From Paraburkholderia atlantica (GTDB taxonomy: Bacteria > Pseudomonadota > Gammaproteobacteria > Burkholderiales > Burkholderiaceae): 64,000 nt of DNA. The notes beneath the pieces were generated by a model that worked only from the letters and a program-made list of their open reading frames with translations, ran no database searches and was not told the origin of the DNA. Shown piece by piece: positions 18,071-27,331 of this stretch; the first letter of the stretch is position 1; every line of letters begins with the position of its first letter. The stretch is taken from the NCBI RefSeq assembly GCF_009362785.1, contig NZ_WHNQ01000028.1:30164-94163 (forward strand). Direction: 5' to 3'. The position numbers and the translations under genes are program-made.

Positions 18071-19194
18071 CAACAACTCCTGTGCGTTTGACCTTTGATA
18101 TGGGGGAAATCCAGCACTACGGTGGTGCCTCCCCCCGACGTGGACTCGATCCTGAGTCCGCCGCCACAGGACTGCATGACACGGTTGCATAGAATCAGGC
18201 CCAAGCCGTTCCCCCCGGATTTCGCGTGCGTTGTAATTGGGTCCGTCAACAGGCGGTCTTTGATCTCGGGCGGAATTCCAGGCCCGTTGTCGCAGATGCC
18301 GATGCTCGGGTGGGGTTCCGTCGTTACGGTAAAGCGCACCGACGGCGACGGCACATCCGCGAGCGCGCGCAACGCGTTGGACAACAGCGACGACAGCACG
18401 AGCGCCACGCAATTCGGCTGCGTGAGCACGGCAAAGTCGCTTTCGACGTCGACCTGCACCCACGAGCGCTGCGCGGTCGTAAACGGATACGTATCGAGCA
18501 ACGCCGAGATCAGCCCATGCGCGGTGCTCTCGATACGCGCCTCGTCGCCCTCCTGTTGCCGGCGACGGCCGTTGTGGACCGAGCGCCAGAACGACGACAC
18601 CACCGCCATGCAGTACTGCGCGCTCTCGCGCATCGATTTCGCGGCGCCGAGAATTTCGCCTTCGGCATCGCGCTCCGCGTCGGTGCGATCTTCGATGCTG
18701 TGCGCGTTCAACGCGATCGCAGCGAGCGGCGTGTTCAGTTCGTGCGCGATGAACGCGAGGGTTTCGTCGATCGCGATCAGACGCTGATTCTGCATCGCGC
18801 GTTCGTGGTAGCGGTCAAATGCCAGTTGCAGCGTATCGCGCACCGCCGCCGGCTTCAGCGGCTTTTCGAGGATGCGGAACACCTCGCCGGTGTTGACCGT
18901 CTGCAAGAGCATCTCGACGTCTGCGTAAGCCGTGACCAGAATCCGAACGATGTGCGGATACTCCAGCGCCACCTGGCGCAGCAGGTCGCCACCGTCGCGC
19001 CCCGGCATGCGGAAGTCCGTGACCAGCACTGCGATGCGGGCACTGTCCTGCTCGAGAATAGCGATGGCCTCGTCGCTGCTCGTCGCGAGCAGGACCTCGT
19101 AATCGGCACCGACGGTGCGCGCGAAATATTTGCACGCCAACTCTTCGTCATCGACGTAGAGAAGAGTGGGCTGTGTCTGTCGGATGTCATTCAT
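18070..19194 (-). CDS. phcR: Hybrid response regulator/histidine kinase, PhcR-like
   Basis: The product is 374 residues with an N-terminal receiver (LLYVDDEELACKYF; acceptor Asp near residue 58 in VLVTDFRMPGRDG) and a C-terminal histidine kinase. The H-box is AFIAHELNTPLAAIALNAH (His near residue 151), the G1 box is GICDNGPGIPPEI and the G2 box is SGGNGLGLILCNRVM. A receiver placed before a kinase, in one cytoplasmic protein, is the unusual arrangement described for Ralstonia PhcR. The start at 19194 is 8 bases after the phcS stop. No membrane segment is present, so it is expected to relay signals from PhcS. Confidence 0.8.
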   Translation of the reverse strand: MNDIRQTQPTLLYVDDEELACKYFARTVGADYEVLLATSSDEAIAILEQDSARIAVLVTDFRMPGRDGGDLLRQVALEYPHIVRILVTAYADVEMLLQTVNTGEVFRILEKPLKPAAVRDTLQLAFDRYHERAMQNQRLIAIDETLAFIAHELNTPLAAIALNAHSIEDRTDAERDAEGEILGAAKSMRESAQYCMAVVSSFWRSVHNGRRRQQEGDEARIESTAHGLISALLDTYPFTTAQRSWVQVDVESDFAVLTQPNCVALVLSSLLSNALRALADVPSPSVRFTVTTEPHPSIGICDNGPGIPPEIKDRLLTDPITTHAKSGGNGLGLILCNRVMQSCGGGLRIESTSGGGTTVVLDFPHIKGQTHRSC

Positions 19195-19202
19195 GGTGTT
19201 TG

Positions 19203-20558
19203 TCAGGGCGCGGGCGACAGATCGAAACTGAATGCCGCCCAACTTCCCAGCTCACTCTCAGCAAACAGCAGGCCGCCATGGCGCTCGATCACCGCATAGC
19301 TGATCGACAGTCCGAGGCCCAGGCCCTGTCCCACTTCGCGGGTGGTAAAGAACGGTTCGAATACGCGCGCGATGTTCTCCGGCGCGATGCCCGGCCCGTT
19401 GTCTTTTACCGTCACGTGCAGGCGCTCTTCCGTCCATCTGACGTTGACGTGAATCGCCGGCGCGGGCGTGCCCGCCTTGCGCATCGCCAGCACCGCATTC
19501 GACAGCAGGTTGATCAGCACGCCGATGATGGCCGCCTCGTCGCCCTGCACCAGCGTATCCGCGGGCAGCTCGCGCGTCACCGTGACGCCGCGCAATTCAT
19601 GCCCGACGAGCCGGATCGCCGAATCGAGCGCCTTTTCGAACAGGAACGGCGTGCCCAGTTCCGCCTCGGCGCCGGGCTTGCGATACGCGAACGTCTTCAG
19701 GTCCGACACGATGTGCTGGATGCGCTGCATGCCCTGCCGCGCATCGACCAGACACTCCTGCAGCGTCGGCTCCTTCTTCGAGATCGGCTCTTCCAGCGCA
19801 ACCTCGATCGCCATCAGGCAGAAGTTCACCGGATTGTTCACTTCATGCAGCAGGCCCGCCGCGAGCGTACCGATCGCGGCCATTTTTTCCTGCTGCAGCA
19901 GTTGGCCCTTGATGTCGAGCAACTGCCGATTGATCACTTCGAGCTCGGCGTTCTTCGCGGAGACCTCCGCGTTTTTCTCGGACACCTCGGCCTTCAGGCG
20001 AAACAGCATGAAGCGCACGCGTTCGTTGAAGAACGTGTAGACCGCGCTCGCGGCCGCGGCGAACAGAAGCAGCAGAACATTGACGGTCATCGTGCCGAGC
20101 GGCACACCTCCATGCGGAGGCAACAGGCAGGCCAGCAGATACAGAAAGCAGGACAGCACGCCGAACACGAGGTTTTGCCACAAGCCGAACGGCAACGCAA
20201 TCCCGGACGCGAAGATGGCCAGATTCAGGCCCATGTAGTAGGGCGACAGGACACCGTCGGTGCGCCAGATCATCCATGAAATCATCGCCTGCGGCAGGAG
20301 CAGCCAGGACAGCGTCAGCCATGGAGTGAGCCGTCGCCCCATGTCGGTGTCGAGCAAGGCGACGATACCGCCGATCATCAACGACACGAGCAGACGCGCG
20401 AGCGCGAACGACGTCTGATACTGCGGATACTGCGCGTAATCCAGCCCCACGCCGAGCAGCACGAGCGCAATCGCGGTGCACGCGCCGCCCCGGCTGAACG
20501 TGACGCGAAAGTCGGCCAGCTCGGTTTGATAGCCGCTCTGCAGGGGACTGGTAGTCAT
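19203..20558 (-). CDS. phcS: Membrane sensor histidine kinase, PhcS-like
   Basis: The product is about 451 residues. The first half has roughly six transmembrane segments (AIALVLLGVGLDYAQ, LLVSLMIGGIVALLD, NVLLLLFAAAASAVYTFF and others). A coiled-coil linker (KAEVSEKNAEVSAKNAELEV) follows, then a kinase core with H-box GLLHEVNNPVNFCLMAIEVA (His near residue 238), N-box NLLSNAVLAMRKAG and G-boxes VKDNGPGIAPENI and GQGLGLGLSISYAV. In Ralstonia, PhcS senses the extracellular 3-hydroxy fatty acid methyl ester. I chose ATG 20558; GTG 20576 is also possible. It lies 22 bases after the phcB stop. Confidence 0.8.
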   Translation of the reverse strand: MTTSPLQSGYQTELADFRVTFSRGGACTAIALVLLGVGLDYAQYPQYQTSFALARLLVSLMIGGIVALLDTDMGRRLTPWLTLSWLLLPQAMISWMIWRTDGVLSPYYMGLNLAIFASGIALPFGLWQNLVFGVLSCFLYLLACLLPPHGGVPLGTMTVNVLLLLFAAAASAVYTFFNERVRFMLFRLKAEVSEKNAEVSAKNAELEVINRQLLDIKGQLLQQEKMAAIGTLAAGLLHEVNNPVNFCLMAIEVALEEPISKKEPTLQECLVDARQGMQRIQHIVSDLKTFAYRKPGAEAELGTPFLFEKALDSAIRLVGHELRGVTVTRELPADTLVQGDEAAIIGVLINLLSNAVLAMRKAGTPAPAIHVNVRWTEERLHVTVKDNGPGIAPENIARVFEPFFTTREVGQGLGLGLSISYAVIERHGGLLFAESELGSWAAFSFDLSPAP

Positions 20559-20580
20559 GGACAGGGATGTCGACACGGTT

Positions 20581-21972
20581 TCAGAGGATCGTTGCTTCCG
20601 CGAACACATTCACCCCGGTCTCGTCGACGTAGAGCTTCTGGTCAGTGGAGTTGGGGGGAAGCAGCGAGCTCATGCCGCTCTCGTTCCGATAGATCAGGTA
20701 CCACTCGAGCAGATGCTCCATCCCGTACTTCTCCGGATTCGCGGAATGGACGTTGGTGACCAGCAACTGGCCGCCGGGTCGCGTGCGAGCGGCGAAGTAA
20801 CTGAGCAGCCGTGCGCAGACCTTGTCCGACAGATAGTCGAACAGACCGGCGCAGTACACTGCGTCGAATTCGCGCGCGGACGGGTCGGTTGAAATCTTAC
20901 GCTTGAGCAGGTCGTGCACCGACTGATGCACCATTTGCACCGAGACTCTATGGCCCGCGGCGTGCGCCGAACTCTCGATCGCGTCCTTCGTGAACGCCAG
21001 CGTTTCCTCGCTGAAGTCCACCAGTTCGAACGACAGAAGCTCCGGATGCGGATATTCACGCACGAAGCGCTGGATCTCGAAAGCGGGCCCGCAACCGACG
21101 TTGAGGATGCGGAACGGCCTGCCGGCCGCGCGCGCCGCCTCGGCCTGCCGCGTCAGGAAGTCGATCAGCAGTGTGATGCGGTTGCGGTGCGCGGTCGCGA
21201 CCGCCGCCTGCAGGAACGCGGTATTGACGATCTGGAAGTAAGTGGTCGGCCCCTGCTGCGGATCGCTGAGGATCTGGTTGACCATCTCGTAGTCGCCGGC
21301 ATAGCCGAGCGGCTTGGTGAACGTGCGGTAGACGAACGGCGCGCGCAGCAGCAACGGATGCAGTGCCGATTGCGCATACGTGCGATGCACGGGTGCGATC
21401 TCCGCGTCGACGCGCTCGGCCTCTTCCTCGAGACGGTCGAGGAAGAACTTGATCTTGAGCATGATCGGCGTGGCGAGCTCGTAGAACAGGTCCTCGCGCA
21501 GCCTGCCGCCTTCGGTCTTCGGCAAGCTCTCGGTCAGGTCGACCTGCTCCACCCAGCGCGACACTTCCGACAGGAATGCGCGCATCTCGTTCACGACGAT
21601 CTGATAGTCGCGGCGGATATTGAAGCGCGCGTCCCAGTCGCTAATAAAGAGTTCTGCTTCCCGCCCGACCGACTTCGCCTCATTAGGCAGAACGCTAAGT
21701 TCGCGCCATTCGTCGATAAGTGCCAGTGAAACCACCGCGGTCAGACCGGTGTTCACCAGACTCACCACCACTGCCTTGCCGAGATAGGCATTCTTGGTGC
21801 CCATGCGCACGCTCAGCTCGCTTAACACCTCGCTGACCTGCACGATGGAATAGGGGTTATAGACCTCCATGACCAAAGACTTTCTCTGGAGGTTAATGAT
21901 CGTCCCACGCACATGCTCGCGCTGCGAGTTGCGGAAGCTGACCACCGGGTCGATTTGCGTTTGAGAGTACAC
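20581..21972 (-). CDS. phcB: SAM-dependent methyltransferase, PhcB-like autoinducer synthase
   Basis: The product is about 463 residues. A class I methyltransferase motif I, RILNVGCGPAFEIQ, lies near residues 287-300, with an acidic end of beta-2 in FELVDFSEE and a later DAVYCAGLFDYLSD motif IV-like segment. The N-terminal ~100 residues look like a PilZ-type beta domain (VVSFRNSQREHVRGTIINLQ), followed by a helical region. Ralstonia PhcB methylates 3-hydroxy fatty acids to make the diffusible quorum signal. I chose GTG 21972, giving an N-terminus VYSQTQIDPVV; the frame is open a further 29 codons. It is the first gene of a four-gene unit with phcS, phcR and phcQ. Confidence 0.8.
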   Translation of the reverse strand: MYSQTQIDPVVSFRNSQREHVRGTIINLQRKSLVMEVYNPYSIVQVSEVLSELSVRMGTKNAYLGKAVVVSLVNTGLTAVVSLALIDEWRELSVLPNEAKSVGREAELFISDWDARFNIRRDYQIVVNEMRAFLSEVSRWVEQVDLTESLPKTEGGRLREDLFYELATPIMLKIKFFLDRLEEEAERVDAEIAPVHRTYAQSALHPLLLRAPFVYRTFTKPLGYAGDYEMVNQILSDPQQGPTTYFQIVNTAFLQAAVATAHRNRITLLIDFLTRQAEAARAAGRPFRILNVGCGPAFEIQRFVREYPHPELLSFELVDFSEETLAFTKDAIESSAHAAGHRVSVQMVHQSVHDLLKRKISTDPSAREFDAVYCAGLFDYLSDKVCARLLSYFAARTRPGGQLLVTNVHSANPEKYGMEHLLEWYLIYRNESGMSSLLPPNSTDQKLYVDETGVNVFAEATIL

Positions 21973-22588
21973 GGTATTAGTACCTGAGGAATCCGGGAAC
22001 GCAGCAGGGTGTTGGAGAAGTCCAGTGAATGGCTGCCGCACGCACGACACCAGCGACAAGTCGTGGACGCGTTTCAGACCAAAATTGAGCTGGAAACACC
22101 AAAGCCCTTTGCCAGAATGGCTCCAGCGGCTTGCAGTGTAACATCAACAGGTTCAATTCTCACTGAGGTTAAATTCAGGTCGAAACGTATACGCAAGGTT
22201 TTCTTGCGAGCATGTCCATGCTATAGAAAAACCGTTTTTGCAAAAAATAATTTGGAACGAGTTGGCGACCGCGCGGGCGCAAGCGCCGACAATTCGTTTC
22301 TCGACAAAGACTTGCAATTGCATTGCCACGACGGCGACACGATCCGCTATAGCGGGGGTGCGTTACTTGTGCGTTTCTGATCTATGCCCTTTGGATAGAC
22401 TGGCGCTTTGACGCAATACCGTTTCGAGACTCGAAACGATGTGAAATGAAACCGCAATTGATGCTTCGTGCATTCGCCGAATAAGCTTTTTTTGTTTTAA
22501 CGCAATTCGCGTCCGGTGCGGCAAACGTTTCTCTTTCAACTTCGACGCGAGTGCCGCCGACCATCGAGCGGCGCTCGCACTCGTTGAG
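21973..22588. other. Regulatory gap upstream of phcB
   Basis: This 616-base gap is AT-richer than its surroundings, especially 22130-22260 and 22430-22500. It should hold the phcB promoter on the minus strand. An open plus-strand frame (22009-22380) has no ribosome site and no recognisable product and was not called. The notable element is a palindrome described separately. Confidence 0.5.
22421..22437. promoter_or_regulatory. 17-bp palindrome, possible operator
   Basis: GTTTCGAG and CTCGAAAC form a perfect inverted repeat around one central base. It lies about 450 bases upstream of the phcB start and about 150 bases downstream of the DUF2000 stop, and no T run follows it, so a protein-binding site is more likely than a terminator. 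The binding protein is unknown. Confidence 0.35.
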
Positions 22589-22996
22589 TCATTCGTGCAA
22601 GGCCAAACCTTTCACGGCCTTGTCGACGGCTTTCTTCGGTCCGTGCAGTGCGAGTCCAACGAGGTCGAGATTCGCCGCGTCCTCGGCGCGAAACACTGCG
22701 CGGTTCGCCGCGTCATGCCCCGTCGAAAACATCGCGTGCACATACGGCACGATTCTGAGCTCGCGCGACAGCGCCTGCCGATGCGCACCCTGCAGACCGG
22801 ACCGGTCGGCGGCGAACACCATCATCGGCTGGCCAAGCATGCGGCCGTAGCGGTGCCCGGCGGCATCTTCGTACGGCTCGCCCAGCGCATCGGGCGCCGC
22901 GGCCGCGACGCCGGTCGCGAGAAACGCGACCACATTGAGCTTCTGCCAGACCGCGAGATCGCTGCGCACGATCAGCGCCACTTTGGTATCGAACAT
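22589..22996 (-). CDS. DUF2000 family protein
   Basis: The product is 135 residues and begins MFDTKVALIVRSDLAVWQKL, the characteristic opening of DUF2000 proteins, followed by VVAFLATGVAAAAP and GRMLGQPMMVFAAD. The family is small, cytoplasmic and of unknown biochemical function, with a peptidyl-tRNA-hydrolase-like fold suggested by structures. The AraC-type regulator 44 bases upstream on the same strand is its probable operon partner, an arrangement common in Burkholderiaceae. Confidence 0.85.
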   Translation of the reverse strand: MFDTKVALIVRSDLAVWQKLNVVAFLATGVAAAAPDALGEPYEDAAGHRYGRMLGQPMMVFAADRSGLQGAHRQALSRELRIVPYVHAMFSTGHDAANRAVFRAEDAANLDLVGLALHGPKKAVDKAVKGLALHE

Positions 22997-23040
22997 GATG
23001 ACTCCTCGTTGAGCCGCTCATGATCGACGATGCCGCGCGA

Positions 23041-23886
23041 TCAGTCTGGAACGTTTGTGCACATCTGCCGATACGCGGCTGGCGTCATCCGGTACGCGCG
23101 ACGAAACCAGCGGCCGAGATGGCTCTGGTCTGCAAAGCCCACTTCGGCGGCGACCTGCGCGGGCGTGCGGCCGGTTGCGAGCAGGCGCCGCGCGGCGCGC
23201 AGGCGCAAGCGCACCAGATACGCGTGCGGCGACGTGCCGAACGCGCGCTGAAACAGACGCGTCAACCTGAACCGGTCGATGCCGGCAAGTTCGGCGAGTT
23301 CGTCGAGCCCGAGATTGCCGTCCATATGTTCGTGCAACAGATCGCGCACCCGCGCGATCGCCGGGGACGCGGCGGAGTCGCCGGTGAGCGGCGCGTCGCG
23401 CAACTGCGCGCCGAGTCGCAGCAGCAGACGATCGAGCGTCTGATCGCGCGCGAGCCTGCCCTCGTTGCCGTGAAGCGCGATGAAGGCCTGGCGGATCGCC
23501 TCGACTAGCGCTCGGTCATCGACGAGCGTATGGCCGAACGCCGCTTCGACGCCGGCCAGCCCCGGCAGATCGAGCCGGTGCGCCGCGCGCTCGACCCAGG
23601 CTTGCGGCAGATACAGCATCGCGTACGTGAAGCCGCCCGCCTCGGGCGCGTGGCCGTCGTGCAGCGCGCCGGGCTCGATCAGGATCGCGCGGCCCGGCAC
23701 GCTCGTGTGCAACGACCGATGACACTGGAAGCGTTGCACGCCCTGCTCGGTGTAGCCGATCAACATGTCGTCGTGATCGTGCGGATCGTACGCGTGGCCG
23801 CTGAAATGCGCGCGCAGGCTCTCGATGCCGGTTTCGGCATCGCGGCGGGCGGTTAGCCAGTTGGCGGGATTGAGTGGAGTGGGCAT
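23041..23886 (-). CDS. AraC family transcriptional regulator
   Basis: The product is 281 residues. The N-terminal half is a cupin-like sensing domain (HDHDDMLIGYTEQGVQRF and a GALHDGHAPE segment). The last ~100 residues contain two helix-turn-helix motifs: LDELAELAGIDRFRLTRLF, then TPAQVAAEVGFADQSHLGRW with RRAYRMTPAAYR. It precedes the DUF2000 gene in the same direction and probably controls it. Effector unknown. Confidence 0.88.
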   Translation of the reverse strand: MPTPLNPANWLTARRDAETGIESLRAHFSGHAYDPHDHDDMLIGYTEQGVQRFQCHRSLHTSVPGRAILIEPGALHDGHAPEAGGFTYAMLYLPQAWVERAAHRLDLPGLAGVEAAFGHTLVDDRALVEAIRQAFIALHGNEGRLARDQTLDRLLLRLGAQLRDAPLTGDSAASPAIARVRDLLHEHMDGNLGLDELAELAGIDRFRLTRLFQRAFGTSPHAYLVRLRLRAARRLLATGRTPAQVAAEVGFADQSHLGRWFRRAYRMTPAAYRQMCTNVPD

Positions 23887-24002
23887 GGATTGGAGCTGAC
23901 GGCCGCGGGCGATGCGGCCAGCGGATAGTGTACGGCAGCGTCGGAAGCGGGACTGGCGGAGTTGCCAGCGTCACGCGCTTGCGAAGCGAGCCGCAACCGG
24001 GT

Positions 24003-24518
24003 TCACGGCTTCTTCGAGCGCGGGGGCTGGGCGTTGACGAACGGGTTGTAGCCGTGCGGGCTCGCCGGCCGATCCGCTTGCTGATTCGCGCGGCGGCGCT
24101 TGCCGGGTCGTTGGTTGCCGGACAATTGCGCAAGCAGTTCTTGCGATTCCGCTTGCGCTGGCGATTCCGCTTCCGTTTCCGTTTCGTCCACCGGCGGTAC
24201 GGCTTTTCTGCCGCGTCTCGCGGGCGTTGGTTCGGCGTGCGAGGCGACGCCCGCGATATGTTCGATCACGGACATGAAGGATGCCGTTGCCGATCGAACC
24301 GGCTGTCCGGGCAGCATCGTCAGCGCGACGATCTCGTGCAGTGAACGGCCATCGACGGAACGGCCCTGCACGGTGCCATGCCAGTCGACATTCGCCTGCG
24401 CGAAACCGCCGACGACACGTTCGAGCACAGCCGGCGACAGCACCCCACCGTCGTACAAGCGGATGACGACGCTCTCGAAAATCTGAAACGAGGTGATGTG
24501 CGTTGCTTTCGGCGCCAC
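24003..24518 (-). CDS. Conserved hypothetical protein
   Basis: The product is 171 residues and I do not recognise its family. The first ~95 residues look folded (THITSFQIFESVVIRLYDGG, ERVVGGFAQANVDWHGTVQG). The rest is low-complexity: a Glu/Gln-rich stretch followed by a basic, Arg/Lys/Pro-rich tail (GKRRRANQQADR, PPRSKKP) that could bind nucleic acid. No signal peptide or membrane segment is present. It stands alone, divergent from the phosphoesterase gene. Confidence 0.65.
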   Translation of the reverse strand: MAPKATHITSFQIFESVVIRLYDGGVLSPAVLERVVGGFAQANVDWHGTVQGRSVDGRSLHEIVALTMLPGQPVRSATASFMSVIEHIAGVASHAEPTPARRGRKAVPPVDETETEAESPAQAESQELLAQLSGNQRPGKRRRANQQADRPASPHGYNPFVNAQPPRSKKP

Positions 24519-24757
24519 GGTTTGTCGCCTGGTGGGTTTGTCTTCCGGTTCTAGTCAGCAAATCACATGCCGAGGCGACCGCCCGTCATCACGAATTAGA
24601 GCGAACCGTCGGTCGGGCCGCGGGACGTCATCACGTCCCTGTCATATGGCATTGGGAAGATCGCGACGCCAGCCAGGCCCGCGACGTCGAGCGGTGTTGA
24701 GTCTTGCGGCAAAGAAAAAAAACGACGACCGACAACCCACACGACCCAGCTACGACC

Positions 24758-27265
24758 ATGAAAAGAAGCGCCTCGACACTCGCCGGTTTGGGAGTCATGC
24801 TTTCGCTCGCCGCTTGCGGCTCCGACAATGTCAGTTCGCCCGCCACCGGCTCGAGTGCCAGCGCGAATACCAGCACCAGCGTCACCGCGACGGGCATCGC
24901 CGCCGCGGGCGCGCCGATCGTCGGCGTCAGCGTCACGGTCACGGACAGCGACGGGAAGAGCACGCAGTCGAGCCTCACCGATGCGACCGGCAAGTTCACC
25001 GTGTCGATGACGGGCAAGGCGCCGTTCGTTCTGACCGCACCGTTCAACGATATCGACGGCACGCCGGCCACCCTGTCCTCGGTGATCAATCCCGCTCCCG
25101 CGTCGTCGGGTGCGGCGGTGTCCGTGGTCGCCAATCTGAATCCGCTGACCTCGCTGCTCACGCAGCGCGTGCTCGGGATCGTGCCCAATGGCGCGCCCAC
25201 CGGCGCGCAAATCACGTCGGCGAAGATTTCCGCCAGCAGCATCGCCCAGGCCGACGCGGCGGTTGCGAGCGCGTTGCAGCCGCTGTTCACCGCGTTCAAC
25301 GTGCCGGCCGCTACCGTCGCGGACCCGATCGGCACGCCCTATAAAGCGGATGCGAGCAACCCGCTCGACAACCTGTTCGATATCGCGCGCTTCACGGTGC
25401 ACGCCGGCACGGTCGCCGCCGGCGTCGATGCCAACCGCGCGCAGGTTTCGATTCCGCCCACCGGCGCGGTCTCCGGCGCGATGCCGGCCGCCGCCGTGAG
25501 TTCGGCGTTAGCACTCAGCAACAGCACAACCACCACGCCGATTCAGCACGTGATCGTGGTGGTCGGCGAGAACCAGACTTTCGACGGCCTGTTCGGCGGC
25601 TACGTCGCGCCGGCCGGCCAGACGGTCAAGAACCTGCTGTCGGAAGGCATCATCAACGCGGACGGCACGCCGGGTCCGAACTTCGCGCTGGCCGCGCAGA
25701 ACCAGGGCAAGCCGCAAACGGCCTACACGATCAATCCGACGCGCGGCGCCGCGTACGCGACACTGCCGCAGCCTGAACAGATCGGCATCGAAAACCTGCA
25801 GACCTTCACGACCGGCGGCGGCACGCCTGATACGCGCTTCCCGGCCACGCTGCCGAACGGGCCGTTCCAGATCACCAAGTACGTGCCGTACGCGCAGCAG
25901 GTCACCGCCGTCACGCCGTTGCTGACGCTCTACTCGATGACTGGCGACCCGGTGCATCGCTTCTTCCAGATGTGGCAGCAAACCGGCGGCGATAACAGCA
26001 AGCTGGACATGTTCACGTGGGTGGCCACCACGGTCGGCCAGGGCGGCGACACGACCGGCATCACGCCGCAGAATCCGTCGCAGGGCGGCGAACTGATGGG
26101 CTTCATGAACATGTCGAGCGGCGATGCGCCGTATTTCCAGTCGCTCGCGCAAACCTATGCGGTGAGTGACAACTACCACCAGTCGGTCATGGGCGGCACC
26201 GGCGCCAACTTCTTCTCGATCGCGACGGCCGACCTGCCGTACTTCAACACGGCCGGCGCCGTCGCAACCCCGCCGGCCAATCAGATCGAGAATCCGAACC
26301 CGCTCGCGCAAACGGAGAACTTCTACACGCAGGACGGCTACGAGGGCGGCTCCTACGTGAACTGTTCGGATGCGAGCCAGCCCGGCGTGTCGGCGATCGT
26401 CAACTTCCTCGCCACGAAGAAGGTCGCCAGCAATTGCGACGCGGGCAAGTACTATCTCGTCAACAACTACAACCCCGGCTATGACCTGAACGGCAACGTC
26501 CAGCCGATCGGTCCGAACAACTACAACTATCCGCCGCAGACCGTGCCGACCATCGCCGAGGCGCTGGCCGCCAAGGGCGTGTCGTGGAAGTGGTACACAG
26601 GCGGACGCACCGCCAGCGATCTTGCCGCCGAAACTCAGCTGCTGCAACTCGCGAACGGTTTGCCCGCGGCGCAGGCGGCGGCGCTCGCGCAGGCGGCGCA
26701 GTACAACGTGATCGGCGATCCGCTGGTCGCGTCGAGCAAGGTGATGGGCACGCCCGCGCTGAAGGCCAACCTGACCGATCTGACGACGTTCACCAACGAC
26801 ATCAAGAACAGCACACTGCCCGCGGTGTCGTTCGTCGTGCCCAAGAACCTCGACAGCGGTCACCCCGGCTATTCGGCCCCGGCCACCTATGAGGCGTTTC
26901 TGAAGACCGTGATCGCCAACGTGCAGGCCAATCCGGCGCTGTGGGCGCACACAGCGATCCTGATCACCACCGACGAAGGCGGCGGCCACTTCGACACCGG
27001 CGCGATCCAGAACCTCGATTTCTTTGGCGATGGTCCGCGGATTCCGATGCTCGTGGTGTCGCCGTATGCCCGCAAGGGGATGGTCGACCACACGTACTAC
27101 GATCATGCGTCGGTGCTCAAATTCATCGAACGCAACTGGCGCCTGCAGCCGCTGTCGACGCGTAGCCGCGACCGGCTGCCGAATCCGGTCACCTCGACGC
27201 AGAGCCCGTATCTGCCGGTCAACACGACCTCGATCGGCGACCTGATGGCGATGTTCAATTTCTGA
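24758..27265 (+). CDS. Lipoprotein phosphoesterase (phospholipase C/AcpA-like family)
   Basis: The product is 835 residues. A lipoprotein signal precedes the lipobox LSLAACGSDN. The first ~250 residues include an Ig/carboxypeptidase-regulatory-like segment (VTVTDSDGKS, LTDATGKFTVSM). The catalytic phosphoesterase domain begins at IQHVIVVVGENQTFDGLFGG, whose Glu-Asn pair holds metal, with SVMGGTGANFFSI and TDEGGGHFDTG further on. The family hydrolyses phosphate esters or phospholipids in the periplasm or at the surface. I chose MKRSASTL as start. A strong terminator lies 20 bases after the stop, before the peroxidase gene. Confidence 0.87.
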   Translation: MKRSASTLAGLGVMLSLAACGSDNVSSPATGSSASANTSTSVTATGIAAAGAPIVGVSVTVTDSDGKSTQSSLTDATGKFTVSMTGKAPFVLTAPFNDIDGTPATLSSVINPAPASSGAAVSVVANLNPLTSLLTQRVLGIVPNGAPTGAQITSAKISASSIAQADAAVASALQPLFTAFNVPAATVADPIGTPYKADASNPLDNLFDIARFTVHAGTVAAGVDANRAQVSIPPTGAVSGAMPAAAVSSALALSNSTTTTPIQHVIVVVGENQTFDGLFGGYVAPAGQTVKNLLSEGIINADGTPGPNFALAAQNQGKPQTAYTINPTRGAAYATLPQPEQIGIENLQTFTTGGGTPDTRFPATLPNGPFQITKYVPYAQQVTAVTPLLTLYSMTGDPVHRFFQMWQQTGGDNSKLDMFTWVATTVGQGGDTTGITPQNPSQGGELMGFMNMSSGDAPYFQSLAQTYAVSDNYHQSVMGGTGANFFSIATADLPYFNTAGAVATPPANQIENPNPLAQTENFYTQDGYEGGSYVNCSDASQPGVSAIVNFLATKKVASNCDAGKYYLVNNYNPGYDLNGNVQPIGPNNYNYPPQTVPTIAEALAAKGVSWKWYTGGRTASDLAAETQLLQLANGLPAAQAAALAQAAQYNVIGDPLVASSKVMGTPALKANLTDLTTFTNDIKNSTLPAVSFVVPKNLDSGHPGYSAPATYEAFLKTVIANVQANPALWAHTAILITTDEGGGHFDTGAIQNLDFFGDGPRIPMLVVSPYARKGMVDHTYYDHASVLKFIERNWRLQPLSTRSRDRLPNPVTSTQSPYLPVNTTSIGDLMAMFNF

Positions 27266-27284
27266 TCGACGAGGGTATCGAAAG

Positions 27285-27313
27285 AACGGTGGGGCTTTCG
27301 CTCCACCGTTTTT
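27285..27313 (+). terminator. Intrinsic terminator after the phosphoesterase gene
   Basis: An 11-bp stem (AACGGTGGGGC with GCTCCACCGTT, one G-T wobble) closes a TTTC loop, and the 3' arm runs into a TTTTT stretch. This is a textbook Rho-independent terminator and separates the phosphoesterase from the following peroxidase gene. Confidence 0.85.
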
Positions 27314-27331
27314 CGTTGAAACGACGCACGC

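Noticed and set aside
22009..22380. 123-codon plus-strand frame upstream of phcB
   Set aside because: No ribosome site, no family features, and it overlaps the expected phcB promoter and N-terminus.
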